The translations under genes were made by a program, and so were the position numbers. Positions 1 through 9,522 of a stretch of DNA of 64,000 nucleotides are shown here, piece by piece. The notes beneath the pieces were generated by a model. It had not been told where the DNA came from, did not search any database, and worked only from the letters and a program-made list of their open reading frames with translations. Source of the stretch: Helianthus annuus (lineage: Eukaryota > Streptophyta > Magnoliopsida > Asterales > Asteraceae); the NCBI RefSeq assembly GCF_002127325.2, contig NC_035449.2, positions 78,840,693-78,904,692 on the forward strand, written 5' to 3'. Every line of letters starts with the position of its first letter. Within the stretch, counting starts at the first letter, position 1.

Positions 1-159
1 AACATCTGATCGAATTGACCGATCGAAAGGTCTAAAGACCGTGTTATCAGGGAAAGCGCCGGAAGCTCTCAAAGCCGCAATGTCTGCGTTGTCAAAGGCA
101 CAGACCTCCTTTTCGGGATTTTTGAGGAGATTCTGCTGGGTGAAGGTTTCGGCATCCAT
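1..159 (-). CDS. Partial ORF, probable antisense ORF of a Ty3/Gypsy (Tat-type) element
   Basis: A stop-free reading frame starts at an ATG at 159 and runs to the window edge, giving 53 residues. It begins MDAETFTQQNLLKNPEKE and has the segment ALRASGAFP. I recall similar starts among plant proteins labelled 'putative gypsy type transposon', but no domain can be proven from so short a piece. It faces away from a plus-strand LTR that begins about 260 bp to its right. Antisense ORFs between pol and the 3' LTR are known in Tat-lineage Gypsy elements, so I read this as the 5' end of such an ORF. The alternative is a host gene start next to an unrelated LTR. The protein continues outside the window. 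Confidence 0.35.
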   Translation of the reverse strand, partial: MDAETFTQQNLLKNPEKEVCAFDNADIAALRASGAFPDNTVFRPFDRSIRSDV

Positions 160-418
160 TACGAAGAAGGCAAGGAAAATTGATAGAAAGTAAATAAGAA
201 ATGAAGAATTACCTGAAAGCTCTGTTGAAGATATCTGCTTTTCAAACAAGAAAAGAGAAGATATAGGGGCATTATGGATCTCCATTGAGCAAAAAGCGCG
301 TTGGAAGTTACGATGTGATCTCGACCGTGGCTTCGTTTTAAATGCCTTGAGTTATGGGATAAGACTTTTGAAATATATCCGTTGGATTGGTATACCAACC
401 GATATATTTGGGGACAAT

Positions 419-1170
419 TGTTATGGGTCATTTTCTGAGTATACATATCCTGACTAATATCCCGCTTTTAATTCTTTATTTGTGATCAGGATACTGGACG
501 GGGATATTGTTAACATCCTGGACGATATCCTAAGGTTGAGGGAATTAAACACGTGCAGGTTAATGGCTGTAAGTTACTAACGGTCATCAGGACTTCTTCT
601 CCTCAAGACTCGGGCATATTTGTTATAAGGAAGCCGTTGAACCCGAAAGACTTGGTCCTCAACGTTCGAGTGGGAATTTTTTGCTGGATCCCGGAAGTTT
701 AGGATAGTTTGTTACATTATCTTTACTATAAATAGATGGGGGCGGATCAGTTTAAGGCACGCAATTTTACACTTACACTCTCGAACACTTTTACTCTCTA
801 GCTCACCGCAAACACCACACTCAAACACTTGTATCAAATTACATTGTAACACATAGTCGATCCGCACCACATCCTACACTGTATCCTGATATTTGAAGCA
901 ATAAGAAGAACAAGGCAGCTGCGATTGTCAGCTCTCGAGGTTTTATGCCGGCGATCTAGATTGATCAAGGGTTTTCCTCGTACATCACGTGTCAACCTTT
1001 ACTTTTTTGCTCATTGTTTGATCATTGATACAACTCTATATCCCGGGCTGTATCCTGAAACTGTTTTCATATCCAATTTAGCCAATACATTTTTCACATA
1101 TAATTTTAGCACACTACCTCACCTAACTAATTTGATCACTTAATTGCTTAGGTAATTTTTGACCTAAACA
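419..1170 (+). repeat. 3' LTR, 752 bp
   Basis: It starts TGTTATGG and ends CCTAAACA, giving the expected TGTT/AACA terminal inversion. It contains a TATAAATA box at 727-734 followed by a C/A-rich leader-like stretch. No second copy is present in the window, so the boundaries rest on the terminal motifs and the preceding purine tract. Confidence 0.55.
727..734 (+). promoter_or_regulatory. TATA box of the LTR promoter
   Basis: TATAAATA lies in the U3/R part of the LTR, followed about 30 bp later by a C/A-rich stretch that resembles a transcribed 5' leader. Confidence 0.5.
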
Positions 1171-1285
1171 ATAGGAGAATAATATAATATAATAATAAAT
1201 AAATAAATATAAATATAAATATAAATAATATAATATAATATAATTGTTTATTAATATATAGTAATATAGTAATAATAATATATAG

Positions 1286-1319
<34 letters not shown>

Positions 1320-1880
1320 ATAATATATAATAATAATTATTTTATTTTACTTATGTTAATTTAAAACTAATAGTCTCTAAATTTAAATTAAAATAAAATT
1401 AATCATTGGAGTAGATAATGAGAGATGTTTTATGAGGATTTATCTCACCACTTGATAGTTAAGCATAAAAAACTGTATAGCATTGTTATCTACGTGATGC
1501 AGTCGTAACATTAATATAAGATGATAAAACTTTTAAAGGTATAGTTACACGTACCATAATACAGGATGGTAGTGAAAATAAAATCACACTACTTACACCG
1601 GCACTACTTCCGATAAAAACTTTATGTCCATCTCGTATTATCCATAGCTTTGACGTGTGAGAAAAATGTGGATAAAAATAGTAAAAGAGATAAAGGCTGC
1701 CACCTGCCCACCTCTTATCCATGATGTCATGTATGTATTATTTTCTAAAACTATACAATACAATAAGGATATATCTTGGGGAATGCGTCTTAATTTGATG
1801 ATGATTGATAGGTGGGATGATGATAACAACCAAATCAACGCCATGCCAAAATGATTGCGATTTTATTATCAAGAATATAT
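1171..1880. other. AT-rich intergenic DNA with short TA and TAA repeats
   Basis: Directly after the LTR comes a stretch of TAA, ATAA and TA repeats (a TA run at about 1290-1314), then sequence without a convincing gene. Short frames here lack any recognisable domain. Confidence 0.6.
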
Positions 1881-1904
1881 ATGAATAAATATAAATTTAT
1901 AAAT

Positions 1905-2530
1905 TTATATATTAAATAATAAAAAGTTATATTTTTATGAAACTCGTATATTATACGAGTTAAATAACTCTAATTTTATATATCAAATAATAAAAAAATA
2001 GTTATATAATGTAATTTTATATACTAAATAGTAAAAACGTCGTATCTTTAAAAAATCCGTGTATGATCGGGTTGAATAAATCTACTAAATAATAAAAATA
2101 TTACATCCTTAAAAACCCTATATGTTACACGTGTTGAATAGATCTAAAAAAAGAGTTATATCTTTAAAAACCATGTGTATTACACATATTAAATAAATGT
2201 AATTTTGTATATTAAATACTAAAAACGTTACATCTTTAAAAAACTCGTGTATAGTCGGGTTGAAAAATCTACCAAATAATAAAAAAATTATATCCTTAAA
2301 AATCCCGTGTATTACACGTGTTGAATAAATTTAATTTTACATAGCAAATGATAAAAAGTTATATCTTTAAAAACTTCGTGTATTACACGTGTTATATAAA
2401 TGTAACTTTGTATAGTAAATAATAAAAAGTTATATTTTTGAAAACCCCGCGTTTTACACGAGTTGAATAAATATAATTTTGTATACCAATTAATAAAAAA
2501 GTTATATTTTTAATAAATTAGGATAATATT
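1905..2530. repeat. Degenerate tandem array of about 70-bp units, each with a small palindrome
   Basis: About eight or nine imperfect units share the order: AATAATAAAAA run, GTTATATCTTTAAAAA, a palindrome of the type CCCGTGTATTACACG, then TTGAATAAATNTAATTTT. The palindrome varies between units (for example ACTCGTATATTATACGAGT at about 1944-1962), but its self-complementary form is mostly kept while the sequence changes. Confidence 0.65.
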
Positions 2531-2594
2531 TAATATTAATTTATTATTTTAATATAAGATAAGTAGGAAAGAGAGTTATTTGTTTTAAAAATAT

Positions 2595-2800
2595 GAGTTA
2601 ATTACATAATTAGTCCCTGTGGTTTGCATAGAATACAATACTTAGGTACTAATATAATGTGATTTTAAACCTACAAATAACGTTAATACCTCCAAACGTT
2701 ATAAAATGAAAGGTTAATACCCTAAAATGTGATTTTAAACTATTAGTACCTAAGTATGTTACTTTGTGCAAACCATAGGGACTAACTTTGTAATTAACTC
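2595..2800. mobile_element. 206-bp MITE, Mutator-like (9-bp target duplication)
   Basis: The terminal inverted repeats are about 34 bp, starting GAGTTAATTACA at each end with a few mismatches. The perfect 9-bp duplication TAAAAATAT lies at 2586-2594 and 2801-2809, a length typical of Mutator-superfamily elements. No coding capacity. Confidence 0.85.
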
Positions 2801-2980
2801 TAAAAATATATTAAAATAACAATTTAGATTTTAGGATAATATTTTATTAAAGTATGATAAGATTTAATATTAATTTATTATTTATTTATTTATTTAGTTA
2901 ATATAAGATAAATATAAATTTAAGGATACCTTCTATGAATGACACGTGTCCAAAACTTGGTTTCTTTTATTATAGTAGAT

Positions 2981-3200
2981 ATGACCATATTTTCATCAAA
3001 ATCTTTAGTTTTAACTTCTTACGTATCAAAACTTACCTGCTATTATAAGGTTGTCATTCTAATCATAATACTTATTTATTTAGAAAGTAAAACAACTACC
3101 ACCATGAGTTACAGATCAAATAGTTTGGGAAGTGATAACCTTATGACCTTTCAATATGAAAATCATTGGTTAGAATCTTACTTAGTGTAATTTATTTCAG
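2981..3200. other. Host-like DNA, intron-like upstream of an orphan exon
   Basis: T-rich sequence ending in TTTATTTCAG, a good splice acceptor. A short frame (2939-3190) has no recognisable domain and I do not treat it as a gene. Confidence 0.3.
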
Positions 3201-3367
3201 GTGAGTCAGGAGTTTCTATTATAGTCAAGGGTGTTGATCAGTTCTGTTTTAACTATAATGAAAAATATGAAAATATATCTGTTATAGCAGACATGGCAGT
3301 GGAGAATCTAGTCAGAGATGCGGCTATTGAGTTCGACATTTGTCAGGATAACCTGGTTTCTCCTTAG
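3201..3367 (+). pseudogene. Orphan terminal exon-like piece, unknown gene
   Basis: After the acceptor TTTATTTCAG a frame entered in phase 2 runs 54 codons to TAG at 3365-3367. It has balanced, protein-like composition (segments ESGVSIIVKG, NISVIADMAVENLVRDA and FDICQDN), unlike the AT-rich surroundings. I do not recognise the family. No upstream exon is visible in the window, so it is either the last exon of a gene broken by transposons or a captured fragment. Confidence 0.35.
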
Positions 3368-3643
3368 GGTGCAAACTAATAATGGTGATAATGAAAACCG
3401 AAAAGGGTATCGGTTGAGGAGAGAGAGGCCGAGATGATGTTATAATAATTAGGTTATGTGTGTTTTAACCTCTACATAAGTCTCCTTATATCTGCATTAC
3501 CTAATTAGTTAATAAGGGTAATATGGTCCATCAAGAATTACCAACTAATTATTTAATAGGTCATTATATATTTTGATCTATATAATGTAAATGATTATAA
3601 TGGCTACTAGATTAAATATTAAATTATAACATATTTAATCTTA
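3368..3643. other. AT-rich non-coding DNA
   Basis: Possible 3' flank of the orphan exon. It contains no recognisable gene, and I see no clear repeat structure in it. Confidence 0.4.
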
Positions 3644-4434
3644 CAAAGGGCGGACCCACCCACAATGGTGGGTGCGGTGGTCGCACCCCTTAAAAAAAAT
3701 TAGTGTTAATTTCTGTCGAAAATCCCAACAGCACCACTTGAATTTTTTCAACCGTCCCCTTAGAAAAAATATTATGAATAAAAAATAAAAAATAAACACT
3801 GATTATTTTTAATATATAAGTATATAACACAATATAATTATTCTTTAACTACTTATTTACTTTACGTAACCCAATGTACAATCTAATTTTGTTAACCCAA
3901 CTACCCAAACCCAAAGATTTTGAACTAAATAAAATAACCCAAACCAATCCGCCCATGACCCATTCGAATTCCAAATCCCGCTCCATAAAAAATGCCCAAC
4001 GACTACAGTCTCAAGAGGAAAAGGGTTGAACCACTTTTTTCGTCGAATTCTTCTAATTAAAGACTAAGCTATGTTTTAGATAAGTTTTTTTGTTGTTTTA
4101 TTTAGTGATTAGGAGAAATAGAAGTAGTGAGGGTTTGAAGTTTGATGGTTTTTGTTTGTTACTTTACTTGCTTATGATGTGCTTAATGTTTTACTTCAAA
4201 GTTTGTTTATTAATGTGAAAGAAAGTTAGGAAATAGGGTTTGATTGTTTGAAAATTAAAATTGACCCAACCCGACCTAACTCGATCCGCTCGGAAACTTT
4301 GTTTGTTTATGTTTACTTGTTTTACATGACTCGACGCAATCCGCTATGAACCGAATTTTTTTTATGTATCTAGAGGCCTAAAATCTTTAAAAAAATTTCG
4401 CACCCACAGAAAAAAATTCCTAGGTCCGCCACTG
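3644..4434. mobile_element. Non-autonomous hAT-like element, about 791 bp
   Basis: The left end reads CAAAGGGCGGACC with a nearby TGGGTGCGG. The right end, inverted, reads CAGTGGCGGACC followed by a T-run and CTGTGGGTGCG. These are degenerate inverted ends of a common plant hAT type. No matching 8-bp target duplication remains, so it is old or one boundary is slightly off. The interior shows no transposase. Confidence 0.5.
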
Positions 4435-4872
4435 ATCACAGTATACCTTTGGACGGTGAGTTTTCTTTGAAATGGTGGGCGGGCATGGTCATCAACGCTG
4501 ACTGTGTTTGAAAAGCATGAGTGACTTTTCGCCAATGAGGTTTTACGAATGACCGGGCTTATATAGTATACGTTAAATAAATAAAAATAGCTATTAACAT
4601 ATTCTTTCCCAATTTTCATGACCCTATCACCTTACAAAATTTTAATTAATCCTCTTCAACAAAACAACAATCAACCTATTAAAGCAACAATACATTTGTG
4701 CTTTAATTTGTAATCGTTTCAAGGGCAAAAATTAGAATGAATATAAACAGTTTCATGTGTCAAGACGAAAGCTAGAGAAGTGTTGTCATATATAACGTGG
4801 AGTGAAGGCGTTGTGAGTGTGGATGGAGTAGTGGTGGAGTGAAGGGATGCCAACTGAAGGGGTTGATAAGAG
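4435..4872. other. Intergenic DNA, no supported gene
   Basis: Unique-looking sequence with a purine-rich plus strand near 4800-4860. Short frames have no recognisable domain. Confidence 0.4.
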
Positions 4873-4880
4873 AGCTTGGG

Positions 4881-5543
4881 TAGGATGGTAATCGAACCCG
4901 AACTCGATGGATAAACTTGAAATCCGACATATTTGAGATGAGTTTTGGGTCGGTAATCGTGTTTAGAACGGGTTTGGAATTAGTTTTTATTTTTTTCACG
5001 TGTTTGGGATTTGGTGTTCCACTCGTTTACCCGACTCGATTACCCGTTAAGCGTACCTTGTTACCTTTACCTAATTATATACTTGATATAATTTTTGTTT
5101 TTAATATGTATATATATTTTTATTTTTCTATTAAGGTAATTGACATCTCATGGCTTATACTTACAAAAGGTGTAAATATAATGGAACACCTAGATTGTCA
5201 TTTTGTTATCTTGTGCTAACTATTGTTAAAAATTACCATTTGAGTATTTTTGTACACATTTAGGTATGTTATTTTATATATGTTGTAGTAATTTGTTGTA
5301 TTTTTATACTGATAATGCTAATTGTAACTGATTAGAAGTTACCCATAGATACCCAACACCCTCGGGTATACCCAACGTGTAGATTTTTTGAGATTAACGG
5401 GTTTACCCGAAACCCGTGAGCATATCCGATACCTGATAGAAACCTAACGGGTTTTGGACCGGATTTGAGACAAGCTTATCTAACTGGGTTTGACGTTGAG
5501 ATTGTCTAAAACCCATCCGAAACCTGACTCATTTCCATCCCTA
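4881..5543. mobile_element. Non-autonomous hAT element, 663 bp, perfect 8-bp target duplication
   Basis: The left terminus is TAGGATGGTAATC and the inverted right terminus TAGGGATGGAAATG. The perfect duplication AGCTTGGG lies at 4873-4880 and 5544-5551. Subterminal CCCGAA and CGGGT-type motifs are frequent, as expected for transposase-binding sites of hAT elements. No transposase is encoded. Confidence 0.85.
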
Positions 5544-5551
5544 AGCTTGGG

Positions 5552-5916
5552 CCAAGGCGTGCTAAACGAATCAAATTTTGAATACTACTAATCTAGATTT
5601 TGAAATTTCGAAGTTGGATTCGAATTCGATTACTAATCGAATCGAAAGAATTCTATTCAAAATTTTAAAGCAGGTTCCAATTGAATTCGAATACAACTTT
5701 AAATTTCTAATCATGGCTGAATTCGGTTACTGAACTAAATTCGAAATTTGATTACAAATTATGAAAGTAGAGAGAAGGAAACGAGTTGACTCTTTTACCT
5801 TTCTACTTGTCTTCAGGTTTTTGGTAAAAAAGGATACTATACAAGTCTTTTACTAAAGAATAAAGTTTTTATAACATTATGTTTTTAAGACGATCTTTTT
5901 CACTAAGCGTATATGA
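5552..5916. other. AT-rich DNA with many TTCGAA/GAATTCG motifs
   Basis: Short self-complementary TTCGAATT-type motifs recur at 5590-5760, like the subterminal parts of a degraded DNA transposon. I could not find its ends. Confidence 0.3.
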
Positions 5917-6099
5917 TTAGTGGCTTGTCTGAGAATTCACGTACCCTGTTCGAGCTCGAAAAATCTGCCTATATACTTTAACGATAGGTGGATTAGGCGC
6001 CAAAAACTTTTGTATAGCACTGACTTGAGACTTCACCGATTCTTCCGCTTGTTTCCTTTTTTGACGTTTTTGCCATCCAGATGCTTGTTTAGGAGCCAT
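5917..6099 (-). pseudogene. N-terminal fragment of a ZMYM1/TTF-type hAT transposase
   Basis: A 60-residue frame starts at an ATG at 6099. Its start (MAPKQASGWQKRQKRKQAEE, then a KSQ..AIQKF segment) has the basic SG-KRK-KSQ-KF layout I associate with the N-terminus of plant TTF-type or zinc-finger-MYM-type-1-like hAT transposases. The TTF zinc finger, catalytic core and dimerisation domain that should follow are absent within several hundred bases. This is therefore a decayed remnant or a first exon. Assignment rests on a short motif remembered from the family. Confidence 0.45.
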
Positions 6100-6736
6100 T
6101 AACGCCTAAAAATAATAATCGATGTTCAGTAAAAAGAATTCCATACAATGATTCCTCCACTTATGGCAACTTATACACTGGTTATTCTTTTACATTTTAC
6201 AGAGATTAACATTTAATACATGGTTTACAAGTTACAACCATTCTCGGATCACAACTGTCTAGTATAATTATATATATTTCTAATTTACAACATGCTTGTG
6301 CATGTAGTTGTTGTAAATTGTGTTGATTACTTTTCTTAGTTGAACCCTTAGCTTAGAAAATTGTACATTACTTTTTTATTTTGTCCAGTACATCCATATG
6401 CCAGTGCCTCTCACCATAGCCACATATTGTTTTAAAGGGATTTCTTTAATAGTACAGAATAGATAAGTATGGTTGAGACTGGAGAGATGAAAGCAACGGA
6501 GAGAAGAGAAAGCACTAGAGCAAAGGGAGTAGAGCAAAGGAAGCCAGAGGTTCCACCAACTGGTTACATCGGCACCGATGTAGCGGCGGTGTTTAGGTTT
6601 CAACTTACACAATGTCATCGTAGGTGAACACCTCAAGACATAAGTCTCAAACAACCACTCGATGAGGGCGACTAGGGTTTCAACGAAGGTTCCGACAACT
6701 TTGTAAGTCTCAACACTTCATTTTTATAATTTCCAG
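6100..6736. other. Intergenic DNA, no confident gene
   Basis: A moderately purine-rich plus strand around 6480-6700 could be exonic remnants, but no frame stays open with a recognisable domain. Confidence 0.3.
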
Positions 6737-6885
6737 CAACTGATGGGTGTTCTTGGTGGTTCTGCTCCTGAATTCTCTGACGACGTTGGGGTTTAGGCAG
6801 CGGTGGCGTGGTGATCGAGGACAAGACAGTGAAGAGTAACCCTGGTGGTGGTGCGATGATGGACCAGGCTGTGTTCCAAAAACAG
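6737..6885 (+). pseudogene. Orphan internal exon-like piece with a frameshift, unknown gene
   Basis: The sequence is bounded by a TTTCCAG acceptor and a CAG|GTCAGT donor. The first half reads LMGVLGGSAPEFSDD. A frame change near 6790 is then needed to read GGVVIEDKTVKSNPGGG and DQAVFQKQ. Composition is protein-like and GC-richer than the surroundings. I do not recognise the gene. The frameshift suggests a decayed or captured fragment. Confidence 0.35.
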
Positions 6886-7254
6886 GTCAGTATAATCATC
6901 ATTCATCACTAGTGATAAGTTGTTGGCTTCCTGTTGTAAATTTATTAGTTAACTGTGTATTTATGTGGTTATGATCTATGCCACTTAAAGTATGTTAATG
7001 GATAGTATTACATTGCACGTCATCATCATTAATTAACTGGCGAACGCCATGTATGAATATGTTGCCATCATCATCATCAACAATTGATTGGTGATCCGAT
7101 TCTATGGTTTCTAAAGAGGGAATGTGTATGAATCTGTTGTAATGTCACTGTGACAACGTTGCATTGGTTTGCTTATGACATAATCTTGATTAGAAAGTCA
7201 ATGTGGATAAAATATACTTATGGACATGTGTGATCAAGATTAAATCAAGTTTAT
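6886..7254. other. Intergenic DNA, no supported gene
   Basis: AT-rich sequence with scattered CATCATCAT runs. I see nothing coding. Confidence 0.4.
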
Positions 7255-8505
7255 TGTCGCAACCCCGTCCCCTAACAATCCAGGAACAGGCGGCCGCGAC
7301 CAGTTTGGGTGGTATCTTGGGTTTATCCATTTTGGCAGCGGAATTTACATCAGGACCGTAGTTAGGAAATATTTTATCAGAGTAAAATACCACGCTTTCA
7401 TAATATTAAACATATGGGAATAATCCCAGGTTTTCAGTACACACATTTTCATAGGAATAAATCATATTTTTATTTAATAAAACATCTATTTATTTTAGGT
7501 AACTTTATTGCCACTTTTCCAAGCCTTCAGTGTTGTCCAGCTGGCTTCTATTTGGATTTCACATTTTGTTACCTGAAACACGTTTAAAAACATTTTGTCA
7601 GTGGGAAATATTGGTGAGTGAATCCCAGTTTAATCAAGTTTAAGTAAAAACCATTGTACAGTATTGAGGGCGGTCGCGCAATTACATTTGTTTCCAAGTC
7701 ATACTAATTACTACCCACGGTATTGTCAACCCGACTTGTGGAAATGTTACTCCTCGCAAGGCAGTAACAAATTTTGTATACAAAACCCCAACATACCGAC
7801 GAAAATTATATCCTTACAAATACTCAATAACTGTTTAATATATAATTAATCGTGTGAGGTTTTGTAAAAACAGTTTGCAAAAAGGAGATTACTCACTTTG
7901 CTGTCTTAGGTTTTCTATAAGGGTCCTGGTGAAAATTTATAAATTACACAAATGCACACGCGTTAGTATAATAACCCATTTTAACATTAGTATAATACCC
8001 TCCCCGAGACGGCATTCCAACGACTACGTCGGGCAGAACCACGACAGCCGTTACGGAACCCTAGATCAATCGGGCAGTGTATCTAATACGTATCCATGGG
8101 TTATGATACTTACAACGGAGCAGAACTTAGTTATTTAGGGGGGTATTATGCTCGAAAATTATAATTGCTATTCAGAAATTAGAGTGAAAGCTCGAGAGAT
8201 GAACAAATTCGACTGAAGGCCGATGCGTGCAATTTATAGGGCTGCTTCGTTGGTCTCTCGCGCCCCGCAACGAAGTCAGAGCGGGCTTTCGCGGCCCGCG
8301 AGCTAGGGTCGTGGGGCCTAGGGTTGCGTAGTCACCGGTATAGCTTCGCTGGGTGTTGTGCCACGTGGCGGGCACTTGTTTTTATTTTATTTTCTATAAA
8401 AATAAAGGTATTCGGGGCCCGTTTTCGCGTATGGGGTATAATTTAGGACATTTTGGGATATTTTAATATATTTTAGGGTGTCAAAAATTTAGGAGGGTTG
8501 TTATA
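7255..8505 (-). repeat. Solo LTR, 1251 bp, with 5-bp target duplication TTTAT
   Basis: The plus strand begins TGTCGCAACCCC and ends GGGTTGTTATA (originally ...TTACA). Read on the minus strand it is therefore a TGTAACAACCC-type Gypsy LTR ending ...GGTTGCGACA. TTTAT lies on both sides (7250-7254 and 8506-8510). A single LTR with an intact duplication and no internal region is the product of recombination between the two LTRs of a complete insertion. Orientation follows the usual LTR 5' motif and is moderately sure. Confidence 0.75.
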
Positions 8506-8510
8506 TTTAT

Positions 8511-8835
8511 GAATATAACGGCACCAACTCATAAATTCTTGATACTTATAAAATTGTTAAAAAAAGTTTAAAGTACTGTATCTACTGTCGTCTTGCTTGG
8601 TTTTGGAGTCATTTTGTTGACTTTTTTTTGTGTGTGTGTCGATTCGTTCCGGCCTTTCAGTGCAAGCATGGAAAGGCTTATCTCTTTAGTAAGGTGTAAG
8701 TATTCCTTACTGTGCTGATGCGGCTTTATCTATCTAAACTCATAATTTCGATATGAAGTTGAGATAATCAGTTTTAGTGTTTTAAGTAATCCGATATTGA
8801 TTTCGAGTTTCTGATTCTCGAGGGGTAGTACGTAA

Positions 8836-8837
<2 letters not shown>
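8511..8837. other. Intergenic DNA, no supported gene
   Basis: It contains a TG-rich patch near 8625-8640 and nothing else recognisable. Confidence 0.4.

Positions 8838-8926
<89 letters not shown>
8838..8926. repeat. (TA)n microsatellite
   Basis: An uninterrupted TA run of about 89 bp borders the foldback element. A second TA run (9482-9519) lies on its other side. Confidence 0.95.
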
Positions 8927-8929
<3 letters not shown>

Positions 8930-9478
8930 GGGCTCATGCGAGAACCACCCTTATTGTGAGAACCTTGAGAACCAATGTGAACACAACCTAAAATAGCTAA
9001 AAAAACCTACCCCCCCCCCAGAAAAAAACCTAACCCCCCCCCCCCCCAAAAAAAAAAAAAAACCTAAACCCCCCCCCCCCCCCCTAAGCTAAATGCTAAA
9101 AAAACCTAAAAAAAACCTAACCCCACCCCCCACCCCCCAAAAACCTAAACCCCACCCCCCTCCCCCCAAGCTAAAACGCTAAAAACTAAACCCCCAAAAA
9201 ACCTAAAAAAATCTAAAAAAAATCTAAAAATTTTTTTTGAATTTTTTAATATTTTTTATGTTAAAATCGTTACTTTTAGAAGCCAAAAAATTTTTTTTTT
9301 TTTTTTAAAAAAAATTTTTTTTTTTGGCTTCGAAAAGTAGCGATTTTTTTATAAAAAATATTAAAAAATTCAAAAAAAATTTTTTTGTGTGATTTTTAGC
9401 TATTTTAAGGCATTTTTGATGTGTTCACATCGGTTCTCGCGGTTCTCACAATAAGAGGTGGTTCTCGCATGATTTTCT

Positions 9479-9483
<5 letters not shown>
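8927..9483. mobile_element. Foldback (palindromic) MITE inserted in a TA repeat
   Basis: The ends are long inverted repeats: the left carries CATGCGAGAACCACC and TTATTGTGAGAACC, and the right carries the same motifs inverted at about 9423-9475. The homology continues inward through poly-C/poly-A runs to a central palindrome around 9300 with GGCTTC/GAAGCC arms, so nearly the whole element can fold on itself. It has no coding capacity and is flanked by TA on both sides. Confidence 0.7.

Positions 9484-9519
<36 letters not shown>

Positions 9520-9522
<3 letters not shown>

Larger units (their letters stand above)
1..1170 (+). mobile_element. 3' end of a Ty3/Gypsy-type LTR retrotransposon (partial)
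   Basis: The element enters from the left. It comprises the antisense ORF at 1-159, a non-coding stretch at 160-418 with no supported gene, a purine-rich tract ending at about 418 (TTTGGGGACAAT) and an LTR at 419-1170. Orientation comes from the position of the purine tract and from the TATA box inside the LTR. The 5' LTR and any target duplication lie outside the window, so the lineage is inferred. Confidence 0.5.
1880..2979 (-). mobile_element. Probable non-autonomous Helitron (minus strand)
   Basis: Read on the minus strand, the right edge at 2979 starts TCTACTATAATAAAAG after an A. This matches the usual 5' start of many plant Helitrons (TC at the tip, insertion between A and T). The next bases include a CACGTGTC box, followed by AT-rich DNA and the palindrome array at 1905-2530. 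I could not locate a clear CTRR 3' end, so the left boundary is approximate. A Mutator-like MITE has inserted into it at 2595-2800. No helicase is encoded. Confidence 0.4.

Noticed and set aside
159..446. 95-residue minus-strand frame
   Set aside because: Composition is low in information, no domain is visible and it lies between the antisense ORF and LTR start. It looks like a chance frame.
3644..4434. 8-bp target duplication of the left hAT-like element
   Set aside because: Flanks TAATCTTA and ATCACAGT do not match under any one-base shift I tried, so I claim the element without a duplication.
4917..5219. 100-residue plus-strand frame with hydrophobic segments
   Set aside because: It lies entirely inside the non-autonomous hAT element bounded by an 8-bp duplication. 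Hydrophobicity follows from T-rich DNA.
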